Below, in pieces: positions 44,576 to 54,238 of a stretch of DNA of 64,000 nt. Origin of the DNA: Bacilli bacterium (lineage in GTDB: Bacteria; Bacillota_I; Bacilli_A; RF39; UBA660); the NCBI GenBank assembly GCA_017404555.1, contig JAFRCD010000005.1:84329-148328 (forward strand). Reading direction: 5' to 3'. Made by a program: the position numbers and the translations under genes. Under the pieces are notes generated by a model that saw only the letters and a program-made list of their open reading frames with translations, was not told the origin of the DNA and made no database searches. Numbering within the stretch: position 1 is the first letter of the stretch; every line of letters starts with the position of its first letter.

Positions 44576-45226
44576 TTTTACTTTCTTATATATTTCTTCA
44601 TGAATATCTTCAATTGTTCTCATTCTATCATTTTCATTACAAATGATTTTATCCCAAGTTAGATAGTCCGCTACAAATAAAGCATTTTGATATACTTTTT
44701 CCATAAAGTCAGTATCACTTTCATGAATATCATTCTCTATTCCTTCGTTTTCCTTTCTATTACTACGTAACTCATGAACTAATTCAAAAGGTGCTGTTAA
44801 GAAAATAACTTTATCGGGTTTAGGAATTCCTAATTTATGATATTCAAACTCTTCGACATAATTAATAAAGTCTTTTTTATCATCTAATAGTGCTGACTGA
44901 TATATAATACTAGAAGTAGTATATCTATCTAATAAAACTATATATCCCTCATCATAATACTTTTTTAACTCTTGGTACCAAGTAACAGCTCTATCAGTAG
45001 CATATAATTCATTAATAAAGTATGGTGATAAATCATGAGGTTTACCAAATTTACCTTCCAAATACTCTTCAATCAATTTTCCTTGAATCGTATTATAAGA
45101 AGGAAAGTGATACTTTACTATTTTCTCACCTTCAGAAATTAATCTTTGATAAAGTAAATCATATTGAGTAGACTTACCTATTCCATCAACAGCCCCTTCT
45201 ATTACAATAAGTTTACCTTTTTTCAT
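44567..45226 (-). CDS. tmk: Thymidylate kinase
   Basis: 219 aa. P-loop reads EGAVDGIGKSTQ instead of the usual EGxDGxGKST: one extra residue (Ala/Val) precedes DGIGKS. LDRYTTSSIIYQ is the DR(Y/F) motif and FPSYNTIQGK binds the nucleotide; the LID is in ELRSNRKENEGIENDIHE. It phosphorylates dTMP to dTDP. Linked to yqeH by 7 nt. AGGTGA Shine-Dalgarno. Confidence 0.9.
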   Translation of the reverse strand: MKKGKLIVIEGAVDGIGKSTQYDLLYQRLISEGEKIVKYHFPSYNTIQGKLIEEYLEGKFGKPHDLSPYFINELYATDRAVTWYQELKKYYDEGYIVLLDRYTTSSIIYQSALLDDKKDFINYVEEFEYHKLGIPKPDKVIFLTAPFELVHELRSNRKENEGIENDIHESDTDFMEKVYQNALFVADYLTWDKIICNENDRMRTIEDIHEEIYKKVKEK

Positions 45227-45233
45227 ATTTCAC

Positions 45234-46232
45234 CTATATTAATGATTTCCTTAAATATGTTTTAACGTCTTTATCAACGTATACTTCAATAACACCACGT
45301 TCCATTATTTTAATAAAACCTAGTCCTTCAATTACTAAATCCTCCGAAAAATTGGTTTCATAGGTTCTTTTACTTAAATTTTTCAAATCATCATGACGAT
45401 TATTAAGCATTCTTCTAACTTTTAGAGAATTAGCTACAAAAACAGTAAAACTATTACGGATACCTTCAATATAATCAACTCGTACTAAGTCTTCAATTAG
45501 AACAGCTTGATTCTTACGCATTTGATAAGTTTTAGGTTTAATCTCTTTTTTCGGATTAATTCTCTTTAAAATATCATCAGAAACAAAATTAGTTATAGCT
45601 GTCGCACTAACAACACCTGGGGTATCAACTAATGTTAAATGATCATTAACATCCAGTCTCAAAACATCTAAAGTTGTTGAAGGAAGTGCTGAAATACTTA
45701 GATTGGCATCATTATCAGAATAATCATTCATAATTTTATTAATTAAAGTTGATTTACCAGCATTAGTATAACCAATTATATAGACATCTTTAGTTATCTG
45801 ATGAAACTTAATCTTTGATAATAAGTAATCAATATTATAATTCTTATTAGCACTTACTACTATTACCTCTTCAAATAAGTTCATATCTTTAAAATAATTG
45901 ATTATTTTCTCATCTTTAACTGATTTAGGAATAGCATCTTTCTTGTTGATAACTAAAATCATTTTATTATGAACATATTCTTTAATTTCCTTTAAATTTT
46001 CAGGAATATTTAAGATATCAACTACATATAATACTAAATCATTAGTCTTATCTATCTTCTTTAAAATATTTATATACTCTTCATTGGATTTATCAACTAC
46101 TTGATAATCACCATAATTCTTAAGACGAAAGCATCTTTGACAAAAATCATAATCAAGGTTTGTCGTATAACCTGGATTTAAAACGTTTTCATCTTGAAGT
46201 TCAATACCACAACCTAAACATTTTTTACTCAT
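45234..46232 (-). CDS. yqeH: Ribosome biogenesis GTPase YqeH
   Basis: 332 aa. N-terminal zinc finger CLGCGIELQ ... CQRCFRL, then a circularly permuted GTPase: G4 VINKKDAIPK precedes G1 GYTNAGKST and G3 VDTPGVV. Required for 30S assembly in B. subtilis. ATG 46232 with GGGG; overlaps yqeG by 8 nt, the conserved yqeG-yqeH order. Confidence 0.95.
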   Translation of the reverse strand: MSKKCLGCGIELQDENVLNPGYTTNLDYDFCQRCFRLKNYGDYQVVDKSNEEYINILKKIDKTNDLVLYVVDILNIPENLKEIKEYVHNKMILVINKKDAIPKSVKDEKIINYFKDMNLFEEVIVVSANKNYNIDYLLSKIKFHQITKDVYIIGYTNAGKSTLINKIMNDYSDNDANLSISALPSTTLDVLRLDVNDHLTLVDTPGVVSATAITNFVSDDILKRINPKKEIKPKTYQMRKNQAVLIEDLVRVDYIEGIRNSFTVFVANSLKVRRMLNNRHDDLKNLSKRTYETNFSEDLVIEGLGFIKIMERGVIEVYVDKDVKTYLRKSLI

Positions 46233-46743
46233 AGTACTTTCCCCTTTCAAAATCACCTTTTTTACTATATTTATTAATAATTTTATTCTCAATAAATCTA
46301 TTTAATCCAGTAACTGGTAAATCCCTTTTACCTAGTGGATTTACAAAAGCAGTCATTATTTTAAACTTTTTACCAGCTAAAATATCTGTCATTAACTGAT
46401 CACCAATAATAATCATTTCCTTTTTAGTTAAATGATACTTGGCTTTTATCTTTACTAAACTCTTACAAGAAGGTTTAAAAGCCCAACTAATACCATCAAC
46501 ACCTAAATCCTCTAAATAAGGAGTTATTCTTCCCTTACCACTATTAGTGACAATAACAATAGTAAACTTTTTCTTTAATTTGGTAATTAAATCTTTAGCT
46601 TCCTTTGAACAAGTAGGTTCTGAATATAGACCTAATGTATTATCCAAATCAAAGAGAAGGCATCTAATACCTTTTTGATAAAGTTTATCATAATTAATAT
46701 CAAAAATACTGTTTTGATAAATATCTGGTTTAAAATCTCTCAT
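46225..46743 (-). CDS. yqeG: YqeG family HAD phosphatase
   Basis: 172 aa. HAD motifs LFDLDNTL (nucleophile Asp), IVTNSGKGR and IIGDQLMTDILAGKK (metal-binding). FKPDIYQNSIFDINYDKL is a typical YqeG N-terminus. ATG 46743 (GGGGTGAT upstream). Upstream of yqeH in the same mRNA; physiological substrate unknown. Confidence 0.92.
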   Translation of the reverse strand: MRDFKPDIYQNSIFDINYDKLYQKGIRCLLFDLDNTLGLYSEPTCSKEAKDLITKLKKKFTIVIVTNSGKGRITPYLEDLGVDGISWAFKPSCKSLVKIKAKYHLTKKEMIIIGDQLMTDILAGKKFKIMTAFVNPLGKRDLPVTGLNRFIENKIINKYSKKGDFERGKYYE

Positions 46744-46753
46744 CTCATCACCC

Positions 46754-48220
46754 CTAATTATTAACATGTTGATGAATTTCTTCGGTTTTATCAGTTATTT
46801 TATCAAAGGCATAACCATTCTGTTTACCAAACTGAATTATTCTCTTTAAGGAATCTCTTGTCTGTGGCTTAATATCATGAAATAAAATCATATTAACTCG
46901 ATCCTTAGACAATTGCCTAGTAACATTTTCATAAATACCATCAGGACTATTTATTCCATCAGAGTCACCACTAGCAATATTCCAATCATAATAGCGATAT
47001 CCTCTGTTTTTAACTTCACTAGTTAAAGTAGTCATCAAACCTGGCGCATAACGAGCACTGACAGTATTACTACTACCTCCAGGAAAACGAATTAGTTTAG
47101 TCTTAATACCAGTTAATCTCTCTACTCTATTAGAAACGGCATTCAAATCATTGAAATAAGCTTCAACTGAGGCATATAGTAAAGCATAATTATGACTATT
47201 GGTATGTAAAGCCATACTATGTCCTTCATCAGCTTCTCTCTTGATAAGATTATCAGGTCCATGACCAGTTACAAAGAAAGTTGCTTTGACATTTTCTTCT
47301 TTCAAGATATCCAAAATAACATTAGTAGTACCTTCTTTAGGACCATCATCAAACGTCAAATAAATTGTACCATTTCTACCCCGTTCTATTATTTCTACTT
47401 CCTGTGTTACCTGAGTCTCATTACCAGAAGCATCAGTAACTATATAAATTACTTTATATACCCCTAATTTATCTTTATTAACCCCGCTAGACACATGAAG
47501 TTTATTCTTAATATCTTTATCACAATTATCTTTAACATCTACTGGTGAGGGCTTAAAATTATCATGAATAAATGAATACCTTTTTTTACCATCAGTTAAT
47601 GTAATTACTGGTTTTTCGTGATCACCATAAATTATTTTCCTAGTTGCTGTACCAATATTACCAGACGAATCCATAACTTCATAAATATACTTTGTAGGAG
47701 TCTTAGTAACCTTTACTTTCTTAGTAAGATTACCATCATAGTTATCAATAGCCTTATAACCAGATTCTTTATATTCTTCATATGGACATACTGTAACTTC
47801 TTTACCCTCTTCTAAAATAATTTTAGGTTTCTTATTATCTAATACTGTAACTGTTCTAGTAATAGATTTACTAAAAACACCTTTTCTAATTGAATATTTA
47901 ATTGTATAAGTACCTAGTTTCTTAGAATTTACTTTTCCCTTTACTTTAACATCATCAGAAACATCTTTTCCTAAATAAGTAGCCGTATATCCAGGATCAT
48001 GATACTTTTTATTATAAGTAAGTTTCATTTTATTACTACCCTTAATGATGATATTAGGAGTATAAATAATACTTAATGTGACAAGAAAAAAAAGTAGTAC
48101 TACTATGCTAAAAGCAATTATTACTATTCGTCTCTTATTCTTGCCTTCTTTTATGGAACGATATTCTTCTCTAGAAACCTTACCATAAAAATCTTTGTTT
48201 TTAGTAACTTTCTTTTTCAT
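46754..48220 (-). CDS. Membrane-anchored polysaccharide (peptidoglycan) deacetylase with Ig-like repeats
   Basis: 488 aa. Basic N-terminus, transmembrane anchor (~31-53), three DUF5011/Ig-like beta domains (~60-290, each with Y.v.G.....D.. and ending TVT/VEI), then a NodB deacetylase domain: TFDDGPKEGTT (Asp-Asp), HTNSHNY (zinc His), RFPGGSS and YDWNIASGD. It removes N- or O-acetyl groups of wall glycans, a lysozyme-resistance function in relatives. Contains no sorting signal; anchored by the N-terminal helix. Confidence 0.87.
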   Translation of the reverse strand: MKKKVTKNKDFYGKVSREEYRSIKEGKNKRRIVIIAFSIVVLLFFLVTLSIIYTPNIIIKGSNKMKLTYNKKYHDPGYTATYLGKDVSDDVKVKGKVNSKKLGTYTIKYSIRKGVFSKSITRTVTVLDNKKPKIILEEGKEVTVCPYEEYKESGYKAIDNYDGNLTKKVKVTKTPTKYIYEVMDSSGNIGTATRKIIYGDHEKPVITLTDGKKRYSFIHDNFKPSPVDVKDNCDKDIKNKLHVSSGVNKDKLGVYKVIYIVTDASGNETQVTQEVEIIERGRNGTIYLTFDDGPKEGTTNVILDILKEENVKATFFVTGHGPDNLIKREADEGHSMALHTNSHNYALLYASVEAYFNDLNAVSNRVERLTGIKTKLIRFPGGSSNTVSARYAPGLMTTLTSEVKNRGYRYYDWNIASGDSDGINSPDGIYENVTRQLSKDRVNMILFHDIKPQTRDSLKRIIQFGKQNGYAFDKITDKTEEIHQHVNN

Positions 48221-48337
48221 ACTTTCTTCTCTTTTCCACCTATATTATACTTTATTTTATAATATTTACAAAATATTTTTTTAATTTAATAGGAAAAACA
48301 TCTATTTTTTGATATACTTACATAGTAGGAGATAAAT

Positions 48338-49177
48338 ATGAAAGACGATAAAGATATCGAAGTTTTAATTTTAGATAAAGAATTAGAAGAAAGATATAAT
48401 AAAGAAAGAAGTAAAATTAAAGATAATGTTCAAAAAGAACTAAAGGGTAAAAAAAGAAAGAAATTAATCTTTTATTACCTACTTTTATTGATTTCTTTAG
48501 GTCTTTTCTTATTTAGTGGTTATAAAGTTGTAATGTGGATGATTGAAAACTATAAAACTGAACAAATTACGACTAAAGCTAGAAAAATTGGTAATGTAAC
48601 AAATGATTTGTATGTTAACTTTAAAAAGTTAAAAAAAGAAAACCCTGATACAGTAGCTTGGATAAAAGTAAATGGTACTAATATTGACTATCCAGTAGTC
48701 CAAAGAGCTGATAATCAATATTATTTATATCATAGTTTCGATAATAGTTTTAATTATGCTGGTTGGATCTTCAGTGACTATCGAAATGATTTAAATAGCT
48801 TGAATAAGAATACTGTTATCTATGGACATGGCAGATTAGATGGATCCATGTTTGGTAGTTTAAAGAATGTTTTTGATGAAAGCTGGTTAAAAGAAAAAAA
48901 TAATAACGTAATTTTCTTAGTAACAGAAGAAGCTAAATATACCTGGGAGATATTCTCTACCTATTCTATTAAGTCAGAATCCTACTATATAATTACTGAT
49001 TTCAATAATAAAGAAGAATATCAAGAATGGTTAAATACTATCAAAAAAAGATCAAGTTATGACTTTAAGAAAAAAGTAAATACTAAAGATAAAGTATTAA
49101 CTCTATCTACTTGTAAAAATGATCATGGAGATAGAATTGCTGTTCACGCAAAATTAATAAATAAAATAAAGAACTAA
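48338..49177 (+). CDS. Class B sortase (transpeptidase)
   Basis: 279 aa. N-terminal charged cytoplasmic segment, transmembrane anchor (~41-60) and a sortase B domain. Active site His164 (VIYGHGR), Cys259 (TLSTCKN) and Arg266 (DRIAVHA). TVAWIKVNGTNIDYPVVQ is the family N-terminal segment. It joins surface proteins with LTG-type signals to peptidoglycan or pili. AGGAGAT Shine-Dalgarno. Stands alone, 5 kb from the FCT-like locus; may service the 649-aa surface protein. Confidence 0.9.
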   Translation: MKDDKDIEVLILDKELEERYNKERSKIKDNVQKELKGKKRKKLIFYYLLLLISLGLFLFSGYKVVMWMIENYKTEQITTKARKIGNVTNDLYVNFKKLKKENPDTVAWIKVNGTNIDYPVVQRADNQYYLYHSFDNSFNYAGWIFSDYRNDLNSLNKNTVIYGHGRLDGSMFGSLKNVFDESWLKEKNNNVIFLVTEEAKYTWEIFSTYSIKSESYYIITDFNNKEEYQEWLNTIKKRSSYDFKKKVNTKDKVLTLSTCKNDHGDRIAVHAKLINKIKN

Positions 49178-49193
49178 TTGTTCTTTATTTTTT
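49163..49193. terminator. Bidirectional terminator between sortase and nfo
   Basis: Stem AAATAAAGAAC / GTTCTTTATTT with loop TAATT; contains the stop codons of both genes, which overlap by 4 nt. Confidence 0.75.
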
Positions 49194-50055
49194 CTATTAC
49201 ATTAGGATCAAATTTCTTATTCTTAATCATATCAATTTCATATTTATAAGGAGGATACTCCCTATCTACATAAGGTGTTTCTAATATTTTAGGAATATCT
49301 TTTAAACGTTCATTATAAATAATATTAATTAAGTTATCAAAACCAATAGTACCAAAGCCAATATTAGCATGACGATCCTTATGTGATGATATTGCATTTT
49401 TACTGTCATTGATATGAATACACTTAACATAAGATAGACCTATTTTACTATCTATTTCATCCAAAATAGCATCAAAATTACTAACATCATATCCAGCATC
49501 ATTTAAATGGCACGTATCAAGACAAATACCTATTCTAGCCTTGTTATTAATGTTAGAGATAATTTCCTTAATTTGGTCTATATTTACCCCTAATTCAGTA
49601 CCTTTACCAGCCATAGTCTCTAATAATATAGTTGGACCAACTTCATCAGTAAGAACCTCATTTAAACCAGAAATAATATTATTAAGACCCTCTTCTACTC
49701 CAGCGCCAGTATGAGAACCAGGATGTAATACAATATTAGAAATTTTAAGGTCAGAACAACGTACTAATTCCTGTTTTAAAAAACTAATAGCAAAAGAACG
49801 TTTATCCATATCAGGAGAAGCTAAATTAATGATGTAGGGAGCATGGACTACTACTTTAGAATAATCAAGTCCCTTAGATTCCATCAAAGAAATAGCTTCT
49901 GCTACTTTAGACTTATCAATAGGACTACGCCTAGTATTTTGAGGAGCCCCTGTATAAAACATAAAAGTACTAGCGCCATAAGAAAGAGCTTCATTCAAAC
50001 TATACAATACTTGATCCTTACTATTATAACCAACATGACTACCAATTAATAACAT
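49174..50055 (-). CDS. nfo: Endonuclease IV (AP endonuclease)
   Basis: 293 aa. Zinc-dependent TIM barrel. Metal ligands lie in VVHAPYIINLAS, VLHPGSHTGAG, LLETMAGKGTE, CLDTCHLNDAGYD, CIHINDSKNAISSHKDRHANIG and ILETPY. Cuts at abasic sites, complementing mutM. ATG 50055 with GGAGGTG. Confidence 0.96.
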   Translation of the reverse strand: MLLIGSHVGYNSKDQVLYSLNEALSYGASTFMFYTGAPQNTRRSPIDKSKVAEAISLMESKGLDYSKVVVHAPYIINLASPDMDKRSFAISFLKQELVRCSDLKISNIVLHPGSHTGAGVEEGLNNIISGLNEVLTDEVGPTILLETMAGKGTELGVNIDQIKEIISNINNKARIGICLDTCHLNDAGYDVSNFDAILDEIDSKIGLSYVKCIHINDSKNAISSHKDRHANIGFGTIGFDNLINIIYNERLKDIPKILETPYVDREYPPYKYEIDMIKNKKFDPNVIEKIKNN

Positions 50056-50068
50056 AAACACCTCCAAA

Positions 50069-50094
50069 GAAAAAACTTAGATTTCTCTAAGTTT
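50069..50094 (-). terminator. Terminator of the prepilin gene
   Basis: Stem AAACTTAGA / TCTAAGTTT, loop TTTC, followed on the minus strand by TTTTTTC. Confidence 0.7.
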
Positions 50095-50128
50095 ATTATA
50101 ACATAATTTACTTATTTCCAGTAATTAA

Positions 50129-50599
50129 CTAAGCAGTTACATTAGCACGAGTTAATTGATCTTCTATAGTATCATTAGGGAATCCTTTACCATCAGTAGC
50201 ATTGTTCTTAGTACCAGTTCCTTGGAAATACCAATCAGTTGCTCCTTGACTATCAGTACAATACATAACGTGCCCCATCATATCAGAATTAGTAAATGGT
50301 GACTTTAATTTCTTTTCAAATTGCAAATCATCAAGACTAACTTGCTTACCTGATGAACCACTAGGACAACCTGAAGCTGTTGTCCAATTAGCACATTCAC
50401 TATCAGTATCATCTACATCACAAGATGCCTTTTCAGTTTTAGCTTGATTCAATGCCATTTTAGCATTGTCAACAAATGTATCCCTTCTTGAATTGTTAAT
50501 GTAACGTGTAACCATTGGTATAGCTACGAACATTAAGATTCCCAATATTACGATAACCGCTAATAATTCGATTAAAGTAAATCCTTTTTCATTTCTCAT
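50129..50599 (-). CDS. Major prepilin-type protein (ComGC/PilA-like)
   Basis: 156 aa. MRNEKGFTLIELLAVIVILG: class III signal cut between Gly6 and Phe7, Glu5 of mature form, then a 20-aa hydrophobic helix. The C-terminal part has four Cys (ASCDVDD, SECANW, SGCPSG and MYCTDS), suggesting two disulfides. AGGAGG Shine-Dalgarno. Own promoter with TTGACA-like repeats at 50670-50690. Similar N-terminus to the 164-aa neighbour; both likely polymerise with the ATPase at 19449 (inference). Confidence 0.85.
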   Translation of the reverse strand: MRNEKGFTLIELLAVIVILGILMFVAIPMVTRYINNSRRDTFVDNAKMALNQAKTEKASCDVDDTDSECANWTTASGCPSGSSGKQVSLDDLQFEKKLKSPFTNSDMMGHVMYCTDSQGATDWYFQGTGTKNNATDGKGFPNDTIEDQLTRANVTA

Positions 50600-50691
50600 T
50601 TCAAAATCCTCCTATCTTTAATTCTATTATATCAAACATAATTGATAAAACAAAACATTTTTTAACATCTGCTGTCAAGTGGTGTCAAATA

Positions 50692-51186
50692 CTATGATTT
50701 AGTCACAGTACAAGTAGTTTGAGTAGGCCAGCCACTATCTTTCTTAAAGAGAGCCTGATTAGCAATAGCACCATCAGCATTTAAATCATCAATGTTATTT
50801 TCACCAATCCCACCTTTGATTTCACCATTTTTTCTCTCCTGCAGTTGAACTTTATATGTATATTTATGATTAGTACTATCATAACCAATTATTACATAAG
50901 AATTTGTAGTATCATATTCCCCATCATTAGGACCTGTTTCTAAATCAGTCTTATCCAAATATGACAAATTAATTCTTACGCAACCACTATCTACAGTTAA
51001 TTCTTCATCCTTATTAAACTCATATTCTGCTAAAGTAACTAGTTTTTTAGCATCTTCTATATAAGTTGTTTTCCTGTTTTTCTCTAAAGTACTTAAAACA
51101 TTAGGGATAGCTATTCCCATAATAATAGCTAAAATAGCTAATGTCGCCAATAATTCAACTAATGTGAATCCTTTATCATTTCTCAT
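50692..51186 (-). CDS. Prepilin-type protein
   Basis: 164 aa. MRNDKGFTLVELLATLAILA leader with Gly6-Phe7 cleavage and Glu5. C-terminal ~125 residues are polar with two Cys (SGCVRIN, TTCTVTKS). Preceding gene in the same orientation but separated by 92 nt with promoter-like sequence. Highly similar first 30 residues to the 156-aa prepilin, indicating a duplication. Confidence 0.85.
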   Translation of the reverse strand: MRNDKGFTLVELLATLAILAIIMGIAIPNVLSTLEKNRKTTYIEDAKKLVTLAEYEFNKDEELTVDSGCVRINLSYLDKTDLETGPNDGEYDTTNSYVIIGYDSTNHKYTYKVQLQERKNGEIKGGIGENNIDDLNADGAIANQALFKKDSGWPTQTTCTVTKS

Positions 51187-51234
51187 ATTATCACCTAATA
51201 CTATTATAAACTCTATTTTTTGTTTTTCAAAGTA

Positions 51235-52377
51235 TTATTTCATCACTTTCTGTAAATTAGTAAACTCCTTTTCAGAAGTAAGGGTTTTTTTACTATTATC
51301 AAAGATATTATCATATCTAAACAAGGCAAAGCCCTTATACTTGTCATTATTTCTAGCAATAATTACTTGACGCATAATAACATCATCATTTTCTATCCAT
51401 TCATACATTCCTTCCTTTGCATACATATCGACATTACCTGTCTTATAAAAGGCTAAAGCAAAATAAAGAGAGATTCTATTATTTTTAATAAGATTACTCC
51501 ATTCATTTATAGTATTTATATAGGGTTTATTACTATTATTGAAGCCATAATATATCTGGGGCATAATAAAATCAATATATTCATTACTACTACACCACTT
51601 CCTAACATCAGCAAATATCTTATTATAATTATTATCAATATTACCATCAGGAGATATACCAAATAATATATTCTTTTTTTGGGACTTTATCTTATCATGA
51701 ACTTCTTTAATTAACTTATTAACATTATCTAAATGGTACTCTTGTAAAGACAAATGATGATTTTTGGAATATATATTATAATCATCAATATCAATATCCC
51801 TACTAGGATAGAAATAATCATCAAAGATAATTCCTTTTACCTTATACTTAATTACCTCCTCTACTCCCTTAATTATTAATTCTCTTACTTCCTTTTTAGC
51901 AGGATTATAGTAAATACCATTTTCTAATACCTTTACTTTATCAGTATTAAACCATTTTTTAGCGGGACCCTCTAGTGGAATGTTCTTTTCATTACTAATA
52001 CGATAAGGATTTATCCAAGCATAGATTTCTATTTGATATTTGGAAGCCACCTTTATAAATTCATCTAAAATATCTATTTTAGTATTAATACTTTTCGGAA
52101 AGATCTTACTATTATATAAAGCATCAGAAAAGCTCCTAACTTGAAGAATAATAGTATTAAAATTATTTTCTTTAGCTCTTTTTACAATCTCTTCTATACC
52201 TTTTTTTATTTCTTTAGTATTTTTATCTTTAAAATAATGTTCTTCTTCTATATAAGAAAAAAACAAACCTTTCATTTCGAAAGATTTTACTTCTTTCCTT
52301 GCTTTTTCTTCTTTATTACTTAATAGTAATAAACTACCTAAAAAGAGTATTATAAATAGAATAATTAGTCTTTGCAT
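51235..52377 (-). CDS. Glycosyl hydrolase-like 10 (GHL10, YngK-type) protein, membrane-anchored
   Basis: 380 aa. Short N-terminal transmembrane anchor (~2-20) and a TIM-barrel domain of the DUF187/GHL10 family: MKGLFFSYIEEE, TIILQVRSFSDALYNS, EIYAWINPYRIS, GIIFDDYFYPS (acidic pair) and IDFIMPQIYYGF. Related proteins are proposed wall-associated glycosidases. GGTGAT Shine-Dalgarno. Monocistronic in front of the prepilins. Confidence 0.87.
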   Translation of the reverse strand: MQRLIILFIILFLGSLLLLSNKEEKARKEVKSFEMKGLFFSYIEEEHYFKDKNTKEIKKGIEEIVKRAKENNFNTIILQVRSFSDALYNSKIFPKSINTKIDILDEFIKVASKYQIEIYAWINPYRISNEKNIPLEGPAKKWFNTDKVKVLENGIYYNPAKKEVRELIIKGVEEVIKYKVKGIIFDDYFYPSRDIDIDDYNIYSKNHHLSLQEYHLDNVNKLIKEVHDKIKSQKKNILFGISPDGNIDNNYNKIFADVRKWCSSNEYIDFIMPQIYYGFNNSNKPYINTINEWSNLIKNNRISLYFALAFYKTGNVDMYAKEGMYEWIENDDVIMRQVIIARNNDKYKGFALFRYDNIFDNSKKTLTSEKEFTNLQKVMK

Positions 52378-52422
52378 TCATATCACCAAGACAAATATAT
52401 AATAGAAAAGATAAAAAACATG

Positions 52423-53064
52423 TCATTTAATGTTTTCTTTTTTAATTAGAAACAAACTATTATTACGATAAAAAGCATAAAAGACATCTTCTAATTGATA
52501 GTTTTCTATCTCTAATCTATTAAGTAACCACCTTTTATCTTTTTTTATTTGCCTTAGAGTATCTTCTAAAATATTCCCCTCAACAATAACTGGTAAAGGG
52601 TAAACACTTTCTTCTTTACCTTTAGTAAATACTGACAAACTCCCATTATTCTCTAATAAAGCAAAATCAACTTCTTCTAGGCTTTTAATACTTTTATCTC
52701 TTAAAGCCTTTAATAAATCATCAATATTATACCTTTGTTTAGTCATTTCTTTAAAATTAACTATTCCTCTATTAATAATAACTGAAGGTTCTCCCTCTAA
52801 TACACTTCTTGCCTCTTTATTGTGTAGTGAGAACTTAGAATAACCAAATTGTATTAAAACTAAAATAATCATTGGTAGTATAGATAAAAGCATATTTTCT
52901 TTAACATTATCGATTGATATAGCCGCAAACTCTGCTAAAAGAATAGAAATAGTAAGATCCATAATAGATAATTCCCCTATTTCTCTTTTACCCATTAATC
53001 GGTAAAGAACTGTTATTAAAATATAGAAGATGACTGTCTTATAAATAACTATTAAATATTCCAC
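52423..53064 (-). CDS. DUF421 membrane protein (YetF/YrbG family)
   Basis: 213 aa. Three N-terminal transmembrane helices (~4-24, 32-52, 58-78) followed by a soluble domain: RLMGKREIGELSIMDLTISI is the DUF421 signature, EGEPSVIINRGIVN and LLKALRDKSIKSLEEVDFAL are conserved in the soluble part. Function unknown; family often sporulation-associated in Bacillus. GGTGATA Shine-Dalgarno. Confidence 0.9.
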   Translation of the reverse strand: MEYLIVIYKTVIFYILITVLYRLMGKREIGELSIMDLTISILLAEFAAISIDNVKENMLLSILPMIILVLIQFGYSKFSLHNKEARSVLEGEPSVIINRGIVNFKEMTKQRYNIDDLLKALRDKSIKSLEEVDFALLENNGSLSVFTKGKEESVYPLPVIVEGNILEDTLRQIKKDKRWLLNRLEIENYQLEDVFYAFYRNNSLFLIKKENIK

Positions 53065-53141
53065 TTATATCACCTAATATTATAGTGATTAAATGTATAT
53101 TTTTTTATACTAATAAATAAACTTAACTAGAGGTGATAAAT

Positions 53142-53486
53142 ATTAAAAGAATACTTAAATATTTTCTTGTTTTAGGTACTTTTATGCTTCTTTTTACTGT
53201 TTCTCTAAGTGCTTTGTCTTTCTTCAATATAATAGATAATAATATTGTTCAAATTATATTACATATAGTTTTACTAGTATTAGTCTTTTATCTATCTTTT
53301 AAATACAATAAAAACCATTATAAAGATTATCTATTATTTATTCTTCCCGTTATTATTATCAATACTATCATATACTTAGTATTTATTAATGATAATTTCA
53401 TAAAATTTCTAGTATTTAATACCCTACTAATTCTAATTACTATACTAGCTTATCGAATTAATATTCAAAAAAAAGATCAAAACTAA
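53142..53486 (+). CDS. Small four-helix membrane protein, probable ATT start
   Basis: 114 aa with four transmembrane helices (~5-27, 31-50, 57-76, 82-103) and a Lys-rich end. No standard start fits: GTG at 53133 is inside the Shine-Dalgarno AGAGGTGAT. ATT at 53142 has the 5-9 nt spacing seen for ATG in other genes here (GAGGTGATAAAT-ATT). The size and layout resemble the TIGR04086/YrzE small membrane proteins, which is only a shape match. Divergent from the DUF421 gene, 78 nt apart. Confidence 0.65.
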   Translation: MKRILKYFLVLGTFMLLFTVSLSALSFFNIIDNNIVQIILHIVLLVLVFYLSFKYNKNHYKDYLLFILPVIIINTIIYLVFINDNFIKFLVFNTLLILITILAYRINIQKKDQN

Positions 53487-53497
53487 CTTTTGATCTT
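53468..53497 (-). terminator. Terminator between the small membrane protein and sortase genes
   Basis: 10-bp stem AAGATCAAAA / TTTTGATCTT. Poly-T follows on the minus strand, so it mainly ends the sortase mRNA. Confidence 0.7.
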
Positions 53498-54208
53498 ACC
53501 TATTAAAATTGTTCTTTTTTTCTCATCACTACGCGAACATGTTGATAAAACAATTAATTTGTCTTTAGTACTAATTTCTGTCTTTAGATAAACATCTGCA
53601 GATGATTCAATAAAATTAATTAATTTTTCATTAATTCCGTTGTGATATTGATTAATATCATAAATCATATTACTATAACCATCTACCAGCATATAGGCAT
53701 ATAATTTAATTTTATAAACATTTTTACCCAGATATAGCTTACCCTTCTTATGTTTTTTAAAATAAGTCATATCTTTAAAGTTATTAACATCCCCAAACAT
53801 CTTTTCACGATCCATATTATGACCAAAAATTACTGTATAAGGATCAGCTTCCAAAGGATTGTTTCGATAATCCATAAAGATTGAACCCGATAGAGAAAAC
53901 TCTCTTTTATAATCCTTATTTAAGTATTCAATATTATCTTTTCCTTGAACAATTGGATAATCAATATGTGTATTATTAATTCTAATCCAACCCACAATAT
54001 CTTTATTAATCTTCTTTAATTCTTCTAAAGAAAGTCTCTTATTTGGTCTAAATTTAACAATATCTTTAGGTAACTCACTATCATCTAGAATAGCTAAACT
54101 ACTCCGTAGCGAGTATATTCCAAAAATAAGCAATATCAAAAAAAGGGAATAAATTATAAAATTTAGTACTTTATCTAATCCGTCAACAGTCTTATCTAAT
54201 ACTTTCAC
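53483..54208 (-). CDS. Class B sortase of the pilin-like locus
   Basis: 241 aa. Transmembrane anchor (~15-37) and sortase B domain: His130 (VIFGHNMD), Cys224 (VLSTCSR), Arg232 (KKRTIL). GTG start with GGAGGGG. It is immediately downstream of the FctA-like pilin and shares its promoter -10 region, so it likely builds or anchors that protein. Corresponds in place to SrtB/SrtC2 of the streptococcal FCT region. Confidence 0.9.
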   Translation of the reverse strand: MKVLDKTVDGLDKVLNFIIYSLFLILLIFGIYSLRSSLAILDDSELPKDIVKFRPNKRLSLEELKKINKDIVGWIRINNTHIDYPIVQGKDNIEYLNKDYKREFSLSGSIFMDYRNNPLEADPYTVIFGHNMDREKMFGDVNNFKDMTYFKKHKKGKLYLGKNVYKIKLYAYMLVDGYSNMIYDINQYHNGINEKLINFIESSADVYLKTEISTKDKLIVLSTCSRSDEKKRTILIGKIKS

Positions 54209-54238
54209 GTTTTCCCCTCCATTCTCTATGCTGATTTA

